NCBI RefSeq assembly: GCF_900104055.1
Contig: NZ_FNJQ01000008.1
Coordinates: 1-64,000 of the forward strand
Reading direction: 5' to 3'
Length of the DNA stretch: 64,000 nucleotides
DNA from: Pseudoselenomonas ruminantium
Lineage (GTDB): Bacteria > Bacillota > Negativicutes > Selenomonadales > Selenomonadaceae
The translations under genes and the position numbers were made by a program. Numbering within the stretch: the first letter of the stretch is position 1; every line of letters begins with the position of its first letter. Below the pieces are notes generated by a model. That model was not told where the DNA came from. It saw only the letters and a list, made by a program, of their open reading frames with translations, and ran no database searches. Below, piece after piece: positions 38,279 through 46,841 of the stretch.

Positions 38279-39550
38279 ATGAAATTTTCTCTGCCCTATG
38301 ACAAAGGTGTGATGACGGCTGAAGTAGAGGACAAGAATGTCCTGGCTGTGCTGGAATCCAAGGCTGCCAGCTACAAGGCAGACAAGGGACAGCAGGAACT
38401 CGTGGAAGCGTCCCTGGACAATCCCATCGGTTCCCCGCACCTTGAGGAACTGGTGAAAGGCAAGAAGAACATCACGATCATCAGTTCAGACCATACGCGG
38501 CCGGTGCCGTCCCATATCACGATGCCGATACTGTTGCGCCGCATCCGTTCCGTGGAACCGGATGCCAACATCAGCATCCTGATCGCCACGGGATTCCATC
38601 GTCCCTCCACCCATGAGGAACTGGTGAACAAGTACGGTGAGGAAATCGTCAAGAATGAGAACATCGTGATGCATGTATCCACGGATGATTCCTCCATGGT
38701 CAAGATTGGTACCCTGCCCAGTGGCGGTGCCTGCATCGTGAACCGCACGGCAGTGGAAGCGGATCTTTTGATTGCCGAAGGCTTTATCGAGTCCCATTTC
38801 TTTGCAGGTTTCTCGGGCGGCCGCAAGGCTGTGCTGCCAGGCGTGGCTTCCTATAAGACCATCATGGCCAACCACTGCGGTGAGTTCATCAATGACCACC
38901 ATGCCCGCACAGGCAACCTGCTGGACAACCCAATCCATCGGGATATGGTCTATGCGGCCCGCACGGCTGGCCTCAAGTTCATCCTCAACGTCGTGCTCAA
39001 TGAGGACAAGGAAATCATCGGCTCCTTTGCCGGCGAGCTGGAACGCGCGCATGAAAAGGGCTGTGAGTTCGTGGCAGATCTTGCGCATGTGCAGAAGGTG
39101 CAGGCCGATATCACGGTTTCCACCAATGGCGGCTATCCCCTCGACCAGAACATCTATCAGGCCGTCAAGGGCATGACGGCTGCGGAAGCAGCCAACAAGG
39201 AAGGCGGCACTATCATCATGGTAGCAGGTTGTGCAGACGGTCATGGCGGCGAAGGTTTCTACCATAATCTGGCCGATGCCAAAACGCCGCAGGAATTCTT
39301 GGACAAGGCCATCGCTACGCCGAGACTGGAGACCATTCCCGACCAGTGGACTTCTCAGATTCTCGCGCGTATCCTGGCTCATCACCGGGTGATCATGGTG
39401 TCAGATCTGGTGCAGCCAAACCTCATCACGGACATGCATATGGAACTGGCCAAGAGCTTTGATGAAGCGCTGGCCAAGGCTTACGCGTATGAAGGCAAAG
39501 ATGCCAAGGTGGCCGTTATCCCCGACGGTCTGGCCGTAATCGTAGGTTAA
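38279..39550 (+). CDS. larA: Nickel-pincer lactate racemase LarA
   Basis: 423 residues. Interconverts D- and L-lactate using the nickel pincer nucleotide cofactor. The residues known in Lactiplantibacillus LarA as His108, His174, Lys184 and His200 appear here one position lower: His107 (ATGFHRP), His173 (ESHFFAGFSGG), Lys183 (GGRKAVLPG, covalent cofactor attachment) and His199 (MANHC). DHTRPVP near residue 71 is also conserved. Some LarA homologues racemise other 2-hydroxy acids; the lactate permease gene in the window supports lactate. First gene of larADBC. Confidence 0.93.
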   Translation: MKFSLPYDKGVMTAEVEDKNVLAVLESKAASYKADKGQQELVEASLDNPIGSPHLEELVKGKKNITIISSDHTRPVPSHITMPILLRRIRSVEPDANISILIATGFHRPSTHEELVNKYGEEIVKNENIVMHVSTDDSSMVKIGTLPSGGACIVNRTAVEADLLIAEGFIESHFFAGFSGGRKAVLPGVASYKTIMANHCGEFINDHHARTGNLLDNPIHRDMVYAARTAGLKFILNVVLNEDKEIIGSFAGELERAHEKGCEFVADLAHVQKVQADITVSTNGGYPLDQNIYQAVKGMTAAEAANKEGGTIIMVAGCADGHGGEGFYHNLADAKTPQEFLDKAIATPRLETIPDQWTSQILARILAHHRVIMVSDLVQPNLITDMHMELAKSFDEALAKAYAYEGKDAKVAVIPDGLAVIVG

Positions 39551-39586
39551 GAACAGATATAAGGAAAGATGGGAGTTTAGTATTTC

Positions 39587-40309
39587 ATGGAACATCAAAT
39601 GTTAGCAGAATTCATGGGCACGGCCCTGATGATTATCTTCGGTATCGGCGTGCACTGTGATGATACGCTGGTCAATACCAAATACAATGGCACGGGCCAT
39701 ATTTTTGCCATCACGACATGGTCTTTCGGTATCACCGTTTCCCTGTATCTCTTCGGTGATGTCTGCATCAACCCTGCTATGGTTGTAGCACAGGCCGTGC
39801 TGGGCAATATCCCCTGGAGTATGGTGGTGCCAATCTCCCTCGTGGAACTGGCTGGCGGCTTCTTCGGTGCCGTGATCATGTGGTTCTGTTACGCCGATCA
39901 CTTCAAGGCTTCTGTGGGCAAGATCGATCCGGTACGTATTCGCAATATCTTCTCCACGACGCCGGGCATCCGCAACCTGCCCCGTAATTTCTTCTGCGAG
40001 TTCTTCGCAACTTTCGTGTTCATCGCCGGTATCCTGGGTATCCTGAATGCCTGCAAGGGCCCGGAAGCGGTGCTGGCTCCGATTGCCATCGGCCTGCTGG
40101 TCTGGGCTGTCGGCATGGGCATGGGCGGTACGACTGGGTTTGCCATGAACCTGGCCCGCGATATGGGCCCTCGCATTGCTCATGCGGTGCTGCCCATTGA
40201 GAACAAGGCCGACAACGACTGGCAGTACGGTATCCTCGTACCGGGCATCGCCCCGTTCGTGGGCGGTGCGGCAGCGGCCATCTTCATGCGGGCGTTCTTC
40301 AATATCTGA
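39587..40309 (+). CDS. larD: LarD-type lactate/glycerol facilitator (MIP/aquaporin family)
   Basis: 240 residues, six membrane helices, MIP family. The first pore motif is NPA in CINPAMVVAQA; the second reads NLA in FAMNLARDMGPR, a change from canonical NPA. LarD-type channels pass undissociated lactic acid as well as glycerol. Located between larA and larB, as expected for a racemase pathway that moves both isomers across the membrane. A hairpin terminator lies after the gene. Confidence 0.88.
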   Translation: MEHQMLAEFMGTALMIIFGIGVHCDDTLVNTKYNGTGHIFAITTWSFGITVSLYLFGDVCINPAMVVAQAVLGNIPWSMVVPISLVELAGGFFGAVIMWFCYADHFKASVGKIDPVRIRNIFSTTPGIRNLPRNFFCEFFATFVFIAGILGILNACKGPEAVLAPIAIGLLVWAVGMGMGGTTGFAMNLARDMGPRIAHAVLPIENKADNDWQYGILVPGIAPFVGGAAAAIFMRAFFNI

Positions 40310-40328
40310 TTTCGCTTGTTTGCCATTT

Positions 40329-40368
40329 ACTTCGCCAAAGGATATTTTCTTCCTTTGGCGAAGTTTGT
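40329..40368 (+). terminator. Hairpin terminator or attenuator between larD and larB
   Basis: ACTTCGCCAAAGGA and TCCTTTGGCGAAGT form a 14-base perfect stem followed by TTGTTAT. A TATAAT overlaps the tail at 40369-40374, so larBC could be re-initiated from there, though no good -35 is visible. Confidence 0.7.
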
Positions 40369-40403
40369 TATAATGTAAGGAAATGAGAAAATGAGGTGGA
40401 CGG

Positions 40404-41162
40404 ATGAAACGTGAAGATATAGTCAGCATCCTGCAGGCTTATAAAGCGGGAAGTTTGCCTGAGGGCGAGGCACTGGACAAGCTGGCAGAAATGCCCTTTG
40501 AGGAGATGCGCTTTGCTGAGATTGACCACCATCGGGAATTGCGGCAGGGCATGCCCGAAGTCATCTATGCCGCAGGCAAGACGCCGGAACAGGTGCGGGA
40601 TATATTTGCCTCGCTCTATGCACATAGCGAGGGTAATCTGCTGGCCACCAGAGCCACGCGGGAGCATTATGAAAAGGTGCTCGAAAAGGTGCCGGAGGCA
40701 CAGTTCGATGAAATGGCGAGAGCCGTTTATCTGGACCGGGACAAGCGTATCATGCGGGATGAAACGCATAATATCCTGATCATGACCGCCGGCACCAGTG
40801 ATGTGCCTGTGGCCGAGGAGGCAAGGCTTACCGCCTATCTCTTTGGCAACAGCGTACATACCTGCTATGACTGCGGTGTGGCGGGCATCCATCGGCTCTT
40901 TGCCCATCTGCCGGAAATCAAGGCGGCCAATGTGATCATCGTGATTGCCGGCATGGAAGGTGCGCTGGCCAGCGTGGTGGGCGGCTTGACCAATAAACCG
41001 GTCATTGCCGTGCCGACCAGCGTGGGCTATGGGGCATCCTTTCAGGGCGTGGCGGCACTCTTGTCCATGCTCAACAGCTGCGCCATGGGTGTATCCGTGG
41101 TCAATATCGACAATGGCTTTGGTGCAGGTGCGCTGGCCAGCAAGATCAACAAACTGAGGTGA
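40404..41162 (+). CDS. larB: LarB, cofactor biosynthesis carboxylase/hydrolase
   Basis: 252 residues. LarB carboxylates and hydrolyses nicotinic acid adenine dinucleotide, the first step in making the nickel pincer nucleotide. The C-terminal half resembles AIR carboxylase/PurE (ILIMTAGTSDVPVAEEA; IAGMEGALASVVGGL). GAGGTGGA precedes the ATG. It is spaced 3 bases from larC. LarE, the sulfur transferase needed between LarB and LarC, is not in this window. Confidence 0.93.
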   Translation: MKREDIVSILQAYKAGSLPEGEALDKLAEMPFEEMRFAEIDHHRELRQGMPEVIYAAGKTPEQVRDIFASLYAHSEGNLLATRATREHYEKVLEKVPEAQFDEMARAVYLDRDKRIMRDETHNILIMTAGTSDVPVAEEARLTAYLFGNSVHTCYDCGVAGIHRLFAHLPEIKAANVIIVIAGMEGALASVVGGLTNKPVIAVPTSVGYGASFQGVAALLSMLNSCAMGVSVVNIDNGFGAGALASKINKLR

Positions 41163-41165
41163 CGT

Positions 41166-42362
41166 ATGAAAGCGATATATTTGGATTGTTTTGCCGGCAT
41201 CAGCGGCAATATGTTTTTGGGCGCGATGCTGCAGGCCGGTGTACCATTGGGGTATCTCGAAAAGGAACTGCAGAAGCTGCCCATGGCGGATGAATTCCGG
41301 CTGGAGGTCAGTGAAGCCAATCAGAAGGGCATTCATGCCCTGTACGTGGATGTGAAGCTGACGGCCGCAGAGCATCACGGCCATCATCACCATGTACATC
41401 GCACGCTGAAGGATATCCGGGAGCTTTTGGAGCATGCAGCTCTTTCCATGGCGGTGAAGCAGCAGGCTTTGGCCATCTTTATGGAAATTGCCCAAGCGGA
41501 AGCCAAGGTCCATGGCAAGCCTGTGGATGAGGTGGCCTTCCATGAGGTCGGTGCTGTGGACTCCATCGTGGATATCGTGGGCGCGGCCATCTGCCTCGAC
41601 TATCTGGAAATCGAAAAGGTCTTTGTCTCCAAGCTCGTTACGGGCAGCGGCTTTGTGCAGTGTGCGCATGGACTGATGCCGGTACCGGCTCCTGCGGTGG
41701 CAGAACTTTTGCTGGGCTGGCAGACGGAGCCGGGCATGGAGAAGAAGGAGCTGGTCACGCCCACAGGTGCCGGGATTGTCAAGGCTTTGGGCACATACAG
41801 CGAAGGCCTGCCCAAGGGCTTTACGGCTGCCGGCATCGGCTACGGCGCTGGCAGTCATGAGCTGAGTATGCCCAATGTATTGCGGCTCTATCTGGGTGAG
41901 TACAATGGCGTCACGGAAAGCAGGCTGGTCATCCTGGAAGCCAATATCGACGATATGAATCCGCAGATCTATGGCTATCTCTATGAACGGCTCCTGAATG
42001 CCGGCGCTTTGGATGTCTGGACTACCCCCATCTTCATGAAGAAGAATCGGCCGGCGCAGATGTTGTCCGTGCTGATGGAGGAAGAGAAAAAGCAGGTTTG
42101 TGCCGGCATCATCTTTGCCGAGACCACGAGCATTGGCTTGCGCGTCATGCCGGTGGGGGAACGCTTGGAGGCTGCTCGTCATTTGGCAAAGGTGGAGACG
42201 AAATACGGTCTGGTGAATTGCAAGGTCAGTGCTTGGGAAGGCAGCCTTTGCAGCGTGTCGCCGGAATACGAGGATTGCCGTAAGTTGGCAGAGGAACAGC
42301 GTATTCCGCTGAAAATCGTCCAGCAGGAGGCAATCCGGGCGTTCAATGACATCATTGGCTGA
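41166..42362 (+). CDS. larC: LarC, nickel insertase for the pincer cofactor, single reading frame
   Basis: 398 residues. Uses CTP to insert nickel into the pyridinium dithiocarboxylate mononucleotide. Begins with the family segment DCFAGISGNMFLGAML; a His-rich stretch HHGHHHHVH near residue 75 may handle nickel. In Lactiplantibacillus LarC is made from two reading frames by programmed frameshifting; here it is continuous. Last gene of the cluster; rnpB follows with its own promoter. Confidence 0.93.
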   Translation: MKAIYLDCFAGISGNMFLGAMLQAGVPLGYLEKELQKLPMADEFRLEVSEANQKGIHALYVDVKLTAAEHHGHHHHVHRTLKDIRELLEHAALSMAVKQQALAIFMEIAQAEAKVHGKPVDEVAFHEVGAVDSIVDIVGAAICLDYLEIEKVFVSKLVTGSGFVQCAHGLMPVPAPAVAELLLGWQTEPGMEKKELVTPTGAGIVKALGTYSEGLPKGFTAAGIGYGAGSHELSMPNVLRLYLGEYNGVTESRLVILEANIDDMNPQIYGYLYERLLNAGALDVWTTPIFMKKNRPAQMLSVLMEEEKKQVCAGIIFAETTSIGLRVMPVGERLEAARHLAKVETKYGLVNCKVSAWEGSLCSVSPEYEDCRKLAEEQRIPLKIVQQEAIRAFNDIIG

Positions 42363-42395
42363 ATTTCGTATTGCAAGTTTATTTTAGCACCTGAT

Positions 42396-42425
42396 TTGAC
42401 AAATACCTACTAAATGTGCTATAAT
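42396..42425 (+). promoter_or_regulatory. Promoter of rnpB
   Basis: TTGACA at 42396-42401, 18-base spacer, TATAAT at 42420-42425; transcription would start close to the RNA 5' end. Confidence 0.85.
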
Positions 42426-42437
42426 CACGGATGTTGA

Positions 42438-42791
42438 AATAAGTTGTCAAGACAATCGCGGCTGGTGCTTGACACCAGATGAGGAAAGTCCGGGCTCCAC
42501 AGGGCAGTGTGCTGGATAACGTCCAGCGAGGGTGACCTTAGGGATAGTGCCATAGAGATTTAGACCGCCAGTTTCGGCTGGTAAGGGTGGAAAGGTGCGG
42601 TAAGAGCGCACCAGCGGTCAGGTGACTGGCCGGCTTGGGTAAACCCCACACGGAGCAAGACCAAATAGGGAAGGGATGATGCGGCCCGCGGAACCTTCCG
42701 GGTTGAGTCGCTTGAGCCGGCAGGCAACTGCCGTGCCTAGATAAATGATTGTCGCCGCCACATAAGTGGCCGGAACAAAACTCGGCTTATT
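42438..42791 (+). ncRNA. rnpB: RNase P RNA (catalytic subunit)
   Basis: About 354 bases. Contains the universal blocks GAGGAAAGTCCGGGCTCC and, near the 3' end, AACAAAACTCGGCTTA. Terminal P1 pairing AATAAG/CTTATT closes the molecule. The GGTAAACCCCACACGGAGCAA and AGAGATTTAGACCGCC regions fit the expected J and P elements; it looks like the ancestral A type. A terminator follows. Confidence 0.96.
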
Positions 42792-42822
42792 GATTGCTTA
42801 TTCAACTTAATTGAGAATAGGT

Positions 42823-42849
42823 TGGCTGTCGTAATGACAGCCACTTTTC
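42823..42849 (+). terminator. Terminator after rnpB
   Basis: TGGCTGTC and GACAGCCA form an 8-base stem with a five-base loop, followed by CTTTTC. Confidence 0.7.
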
Positions 42850-42979
42850 ATGTCAGCATGAATTCTGAAAAGAAACTGAAAATTGTTTAGAGTTATACAG
42901 GATTTCGTGTTGTAAAAAAATATTTGCAGGATTACGGCGATTTTTGTCGTATATCTATAAATGGGTGAAAAAAACAACA

Positions 42980-43127
42980 TAAGATCAAGCTGAATCCAGC
43001 CCAGGAGCGGGGGAACCAGGTTTTTGGGGCGAACGTCAGATTGTACCGGTTCACGGTACAAGTAATGAAGCGGGTGGTCTTCTCTACCCGAGCCCGGCAG
43101 CTAACCTCGTAAGCGAACAGAGAGAGG
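42980..43127 (+). promoter_or_regulatory. Cyclic di-AMP riboswitch (ydaO/yuaA class)
   Basis: The conserved blocks of the ydaO aptamer occur in order: CTGAATCC (near 42990), GCGGGGGAACCA (43008-43018), TTTGGGGCGAA, a hairpin GGGTGGTCTTCTCTACCCG, and CAGCTAACCTCGTAAGCG (43098-43114), followed by GAGAGAGGAG. The downstream gene is an NlpC/P60 wall hydrolase, the commonest target of this class. c-di-AMP binding normally turns expression off. The ribosome-binding site lies at the 3' edge of the aptamer, and GCTTTTTTGTTTAAAAAAGC at 43133-43152 can fold over the start. Confidence 0.9.
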
Positions 43128-43138
43128 AGTTGGCTTTT

Positions 43139-43801
43139 TTGTTTAAAAAAGCAACAAAGCGTGTATTTGCGCTGTCCATGATCCTTATGTCCATGTTTTC
43201 CGTGTGTAGTGCGTCTGCATTCCGCGTGGGGGACCAGGGCACAGCTGTAGCCGAGATACAGGGACAATTGGTCCGTCTTGGTTATGACGTATCAGCAGAT
43301 GGAGACTTCGGTCCGGCAACTGCTGAAGCAGTAAAGGCATTTCAGTCTTCCCATGGGATGGCTGCAGATGGGCAGGTAGGTTCGTCGACTTATACGGCGC
43401 TCTTAGGCAAATCCATGCCGGTGGTTTCCCACGGTGGCAATTACATCAACCGTACGATCATTTCCGAATCCATGCAGTATCTTGGTGTACCTTATGTGTT
43501 CGGTGGTACCAGTCCCAGCGGTTTTGACTGCTCCGGCTATGTACAGTACGTGTTTGCCCATGCTGGCGTACATCTGCCGCGCACGGCTGATGTGCAGTAC
43601 GAGGTAGGTTCGCCGGTCGGTGAAATGATGCCAGGGGATTTAGTATTCTTTTCGACGTATTGCCCGGGCGTGTCTCATGTAGGCATTTATCTTGGCGATC
43701 GTCAATTCATTCATGCGTCCTCCAGCCGTGGTGTCAGCGTAGCGTCTTTGGACAGCTCTTATTGGAGCAATTGCTATGTTGGTGCCCGCCGGGTGATGTA
43801 A
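43139..43801 (+). CDS. Secreted NlpC/P60 peptidoglycan endopeptidase with PG-binding domain
   Basis: About 220 residues. Signal peptide (LFKKATKRVFALSMILMSMF, cleaved near CSASA), a PG_binding_1 repeat (AEIQGQLVRLGYDVSADGDF and following), then NlpC/P60. The catalytic triad is visible as Cys in FDCSGYV, His in VSHVGIYLG and the third His in FIHAS. It cuts D-glutamyl-diaminopimelate links in wall peptides. The start is probably TTG at 43139, nine bases after AGGAG; the TTG at 43130 touches the ribosome-binding site. Controlled by the c-di-AMP riboswitch directly upstream. Confidence 0.93.
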   Translation: MFKKATKRVFALSMILMSMFSVCSASAFRVGDQGTAVAEIQGQLVRLGYDVSADGDFGPATAEAVKAFQSSHGMAADGQVGSSTYTALLGKSMPVVSHGGNYINRTIISESMQYLGVPYVFGGTSPSGFDCSGYVQYVFAHAGVHLPRTADVQYEVGSPVGEMMPGDLVFFSTYCPGVSHVGIYLGDRQFIHASSSRGVSVASLDSSYWSNCYVGARRVM

Positions 43802-43813
43802 TGGGCGTTTTAA

Positions 43814-43840
43814 AGGAGAGGCTGGGCCTCTCCTATTTTT
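43814..43840 (+). terminator. Terminator after the NlpC/P60 gene
   Basis: AGGAGAGGC and GCCTCTCCT form a 9-base perfect stem with a three-base loop and an ATTTTTC tail. Confidence 0.85.
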
Positions 43841-43858
43841 CTATGAGGAGGAAAGGGT

Positions 43859-43936
43859 ATGGGGGATCTTTTTTTAGCCGGGCTGATCTTTCTGACTTGT
43901 GCCTATGCCTGCTGGGAAGAAATGTTCAGTGACTGA
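43859..43936 (+). CDS. Possible 25-residue membrane peptide
   Basis: Short frame with a strong AGGAGG at 43845-43850, 8 bases before the ATG. It encodes a hydrophobic helix (LFLAGLIFLTCAYAC) ended by WEEMFSD. The size and plan fit bacterial single-helix small proteins. It sits just after a terminator, so it needs read-through or a promoter I cannot see. Too short to prove from one sequence. Confidence 0.4.
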   Translation: MGDLFLAGLIFLTCAYACWEEMFSD

Positions 43937-44053
43937 TCGGTAAAATTTATTATAGTGGCAGGAATTTGTCGTGGTTTAGCGAAATACACATGTAGAAAAC
44001 CCTGTAATCAATCTACAGGCAAAGCTGGATTATATGTGATAGGAGTGACCACA

Positions 44054-44416
44054 ATGGCAAAAGTGAGAATTCTCAACATGATGTTCTATGGTTTCCACGG
44101 TGTTTACGAATACGAACGCGAGCAGGGGCAGAAATTCTACATTGATGTGGAAATCGAAACACAGGACGATAAGCTGGTAGAGACGGATGAGCTCAAAGAT
44201 GGTGTTGATACGGCTGCTGTCTATGACATTGTCCGGGATATCACGGAAAACAAACGCTATACCATGCTGGGCACTTTGTCCGCAGCTATCGGTGATAAGC
44301 TGCTGGCGAAATACCCGCATTTCAAGACGGCTATGGCCCGCATCCGCAAACCCTCGGTACCGATTTCCGGTCCGATGGATTACGTTGAGGTAGAAGTGGT
44401 TCGCCATCAAAAGTAA
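44054..44416 (+). CDS. folB: Dihydroneopterin aldolase FolB
   Basis: 120 residues, normal for FolB, which converts dihydroneopterin to 6-hydroxymethyl-dihydropterin in folate synthesis. YGFHGVYEYEREQGQKFYID is the family N-terminal signature, with the active-site Glu and later Tyr (DTAAVYDIV) and Lys (RIRKPS) in place. The ATG at 44054 has TAGGAGTG 6-8 bases upstream; the frame is open farther upstream but lacks similarity. No other folate genes are adjacent. Confidence 0.9.
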   Translation: MAKVRILNMMFYGFHGVYEYEREQGQKFYIDVEIETQDDKLVETDELKDGVDTAAVYDIVRDITENKRYTMLGTLSAAIGDKLLAKYPHFKTAMARIRKPSVPISGPMDYVEVEVVRHQK

Positions 44417-44430
44417 TTGCATATGGTAAC

Positions 44431-44472
44431 AAGGGGCTGTTGCATATCATTGGGCTGCAACAGTCCTTTTTT
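44431..44472 (+). terminator. Terminator after folB
   Basis: GGCTGTTGCA pairs with TGCAACAGTC (one wobble) and is followed by CTTTTTT. Confidence 0.85.
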
Positions 44473-44571
44473 ATATGTGCTTGTCGAATTACTGCGAATT
44501 TAGAGGTTTTTTTCTTTTGGACGCCGAATATCTCTACAGTTAGGATTGTCATAGAGAGGAATGGGGCTTTG

Positions 44572-46821
44572 ATGGATACAATTATGCAAATCAACGGGGT
44601 GATAAATCACTTTGTTTGGGGGGCTCCCGGTCTGACCTTGCTCGTGGGGACAGGCGTCTATCTGACACTTTTGCTGGGAATCCCTCAGCTCCGCTATTTT
44701 TTCCCAGCAGTGGCTGAAGTCTTCAGCTTCCGGGAAAAAAGCGAAGAGGATAAATCGATTTCATCATTTGCGGCGATGACTACGGCTATGGCCGCTACAG
44801 TGGGTACGGGCAACGTGGCAGGGGTAGCCACAGCACTTCATCTGGGGGGGCCGGGAGCATTGGTCTGGATGCTCATTTCGGCCTTCTTTGGCATGAGTAC
44901 CAAGTTCGCTGAAGTTACGCTGGCCATGCATTTCCGGCAAAGGGATGCCCATGGCGATTGGCGCGGCGGCCCCATGTATATCCTAGAACATGGCTTGGGG
45001 CTGTGGGGTGGCGCATGGAAGCATATCGGGAAGCTGCTGGCGGTCTTGTTCGCCCTGTTTGTGTCCGTGGGATCCCTGGGGATTGGGGCGGCTGTGCAGG
45101 CGAACTCCGCAGCTGAGGTGCTGTTCATGGGCTGGAATATAGACCCGATAAACAGCGGTGTCATTATGGCGGTGGCGGTAGGGATGGTCATTATCGGCGG
45201 CATCGTGAGCCTCTCCCGTGTGACGGTGATTGTTGTTCCCTTCATGATTGTTTTTTATCTGGTGAGCACCAGCATCATTCTGGTGGGGCATGCAGGTCAA
45301 ATTCCTGCGGTTATTGCCGAAACCTTCCGCATGGCTTTTACCCCGGATACATCGGTTATTGCCGGGGGCGTGGCAGGCTGGGTCGTTATGCAAGCTGTTC
45401 AGCGGGGGATCGCTCGCGGCGTATTTTCCAATGAGGCTGGGATGGGGTCTGCCCCTATGGCCTATGCTACGGCGGAAAGCATTCATCCTGTGCAGACGGG
45501 ATTTTATGGCATTTTTGAAGTGTTCCTGGATACCTTTGTCATCTGCACCGTTACGGGACTGGCCATCCTGGTGACCGGCGCTATGACCTACTACCCGGAC
45601 CTGACGGGGGGGCAGCTGGCACTTCAGTCATTTGAGATGGCGCTGGGACAGGCTGGCAAGTACATCCTTTCCATTGGGGTGATGCTCTTTGCCGTTACGA
45701 CGATATTGGGGTGGTATTGGTACGCAGAGACAGCATCGACATATCTGCTGGGGGTGCGATTCAAGCCAGTCATGAAACTGCTGTTTATCGTCATGATTAT
45801 CCTTGGTGCCTCCGGCGCACAGTTGTTTGATGCTTCCGGCAATGAATACCTGAACAATGTATGGGATATCTCGGATACGCTCAACGGGCTCATGGCCGTT
45901 CCCAACCTGATAGGCCTGCTGCTTCTTTCCTTGATGCTCAAGCGGATTGTCAAGGATTATGATGCGTTGAATGAAGGTGTCAGACCAGAGAGAAATCCGC
46001 GCTCACAGGAACTGCGGAAGCTGCTACTGGTGTCTGTTTGTGCGGTATTGCTGCCGATAGCCATAATCACCTATGGGGGCGGTTCGCAAAATGTTGTCCA
46101 TGAAAAAGATGTTTCCCTGCAAAAAGTGTTGGACAGCGGACGGCTTGTTTTCGGTTTTGATGACAATTTTCCACCCATGAGCTATCCCGACGAAAATGGA
46201 GAAATGGTCGGATTTGACATCGATTTGGGCCGCGAGATTTGTTCCCGGCTGGGGGTGGAGTACGTAGCACGGCCAATCGCTTGGAAAGACAGGGATGATG
46301 AACTGTATGGCAGGAATATAGACTGCGTCTGCGGTATGTCGGTGTTCCACAAGGTAATCCCCGATATGTGCCTGTCGGAAACCTATGTAAAGGATAATTT
46401 GGTTTTTGTGGTTCGCGGCGATAGCAGCATTATGTGGATGCGCGATATCAAAGGCAAAGTGATTGGTGTGCAGGAGGGCTCCACAACATTATATGCCCTG
46501 AAGGAAGCGGATATCTATAAGGACTCTAAGGTTGTACTTTTGGCTGACAATATGGTGGTTCTCCAGAAGTTGAAGGAGGGAAAACTGGATGCGGGCTTGG
46601 TGGATTCGTTGGCCGCATTTTATTTTATCCGTTCCAGCAGTGAGCGGTATTTTATCCTTCAGGAAATCCTGGGCGAAGAGGATTTGGCCTTGGGATTCAG
46701 GCGTGATGACAAAGAGCTGCGAGACAGGGTGCAGAACATCATCAGTGAGATGAGAGCTGACGGGACCTTGGGGAAAATCTCCCAAAAGTGGTTTGGCAGT
46801 GATATTATGCTCGTTCGGTAA
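44572..46821 (+). CDS. Sodium:alanine symporter (AGCS) fused to a periplasmic solute-binding domain (SBP family 3)
   Basis: 749 residues. Residues about 1-465 are a full AGCS symporter (GNVAGVATALHLGGPGALVWM, NEAGMGSAPMAYATA). An extra hydrophobic helix at about 484-503 (LLLVSVCAVLLPIAIITY) is followed by a complete SBP_bac_3 domain at about 517-745 (RLVFGFDDNFPPMSYPDENG; VIGVQEGSTTLYALKEA). The extra helix would place the binding domain outside the membrane. In the binding domain the ITxER motif whose Arg holds the amino-acid carboxylate reads SVFHKV, so Arg is missing. AGAGAGGA precedes the ATG by 11 bases. Operon with a hybrid kinase and a GGDEF regulator. I know of no standard family with this architecture. 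Confidence 0.85.
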   Translation: MDTIMQINGVINHFVWGAPGLTLLVGTGVYLTLLLGIPQLRYFFPAVAEVFSFREKSEEDKSISSFAAMTTAMAATVGTGNVAGVATALHLGGPGALVWMLISAFFGMSTKFAEVTLAMHFRQRDAHGDWRGGPMYILEHGLGLWGGAWKHIGKLLAVLFALFVSVGSLGIGAAVQANSAAEVLFMGWNIDPINSGVIMAVAVGMVIIGGIVSLSRVTVIVVPFMIVFYLVSTSIILVGHAGQIPAVIAETFRMAFTPDTSVIAGGVAGWVVMQAVQRGIARGVFSNEAGMGSAPMAYATAESIHPVQTGFYGIFEVFLDTFVICTVTGLAILVTGAMTYYPDLTGGQLALQSFEMALGQAGKYILSIGVMLFAVTTILGWYWYAETASTYLLGVRFKPVMKLLFIVMIILGASGAQLFDASGNEYLNNVWDISDTLNGLMAVPNLIGLLLLSLMLKRIVKDYDALNEGVRPERNPRSQELRKLLLVSVCAVLLPIAIITYGGGSQNVVHEKDVSLQKVLDSGRLVFGFDDNFPPMSYPDENGEMVGFDIDLGREICSRLGVEYVARPIAWKDRDDELYGRNIDCVCGMSVFHKVIPDMCLSETYVKDNLVFVVRGDSSIMWMRDIKGKVIGVQEGSTTLYALKEADIYKDSKVVLLADNMVVLQKLKEGKLDAGLVDSLAAFYFIRSSSERYFILQEILGEEDLALGFRRDDKELRDRVQNIISEMRADGTLGKISQKWFGSDIMLVR

Positions 46822-46841
46822 TCTCTGTCAGGAGGAATAAA

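Noticed and set aside
40404-42362. Frameshift in larC, as in Lactiplantibacillus.
   Set aside because: The frame is continuous from the N-terminal DCFAGISGN to the C terminus; no slip site is needed.
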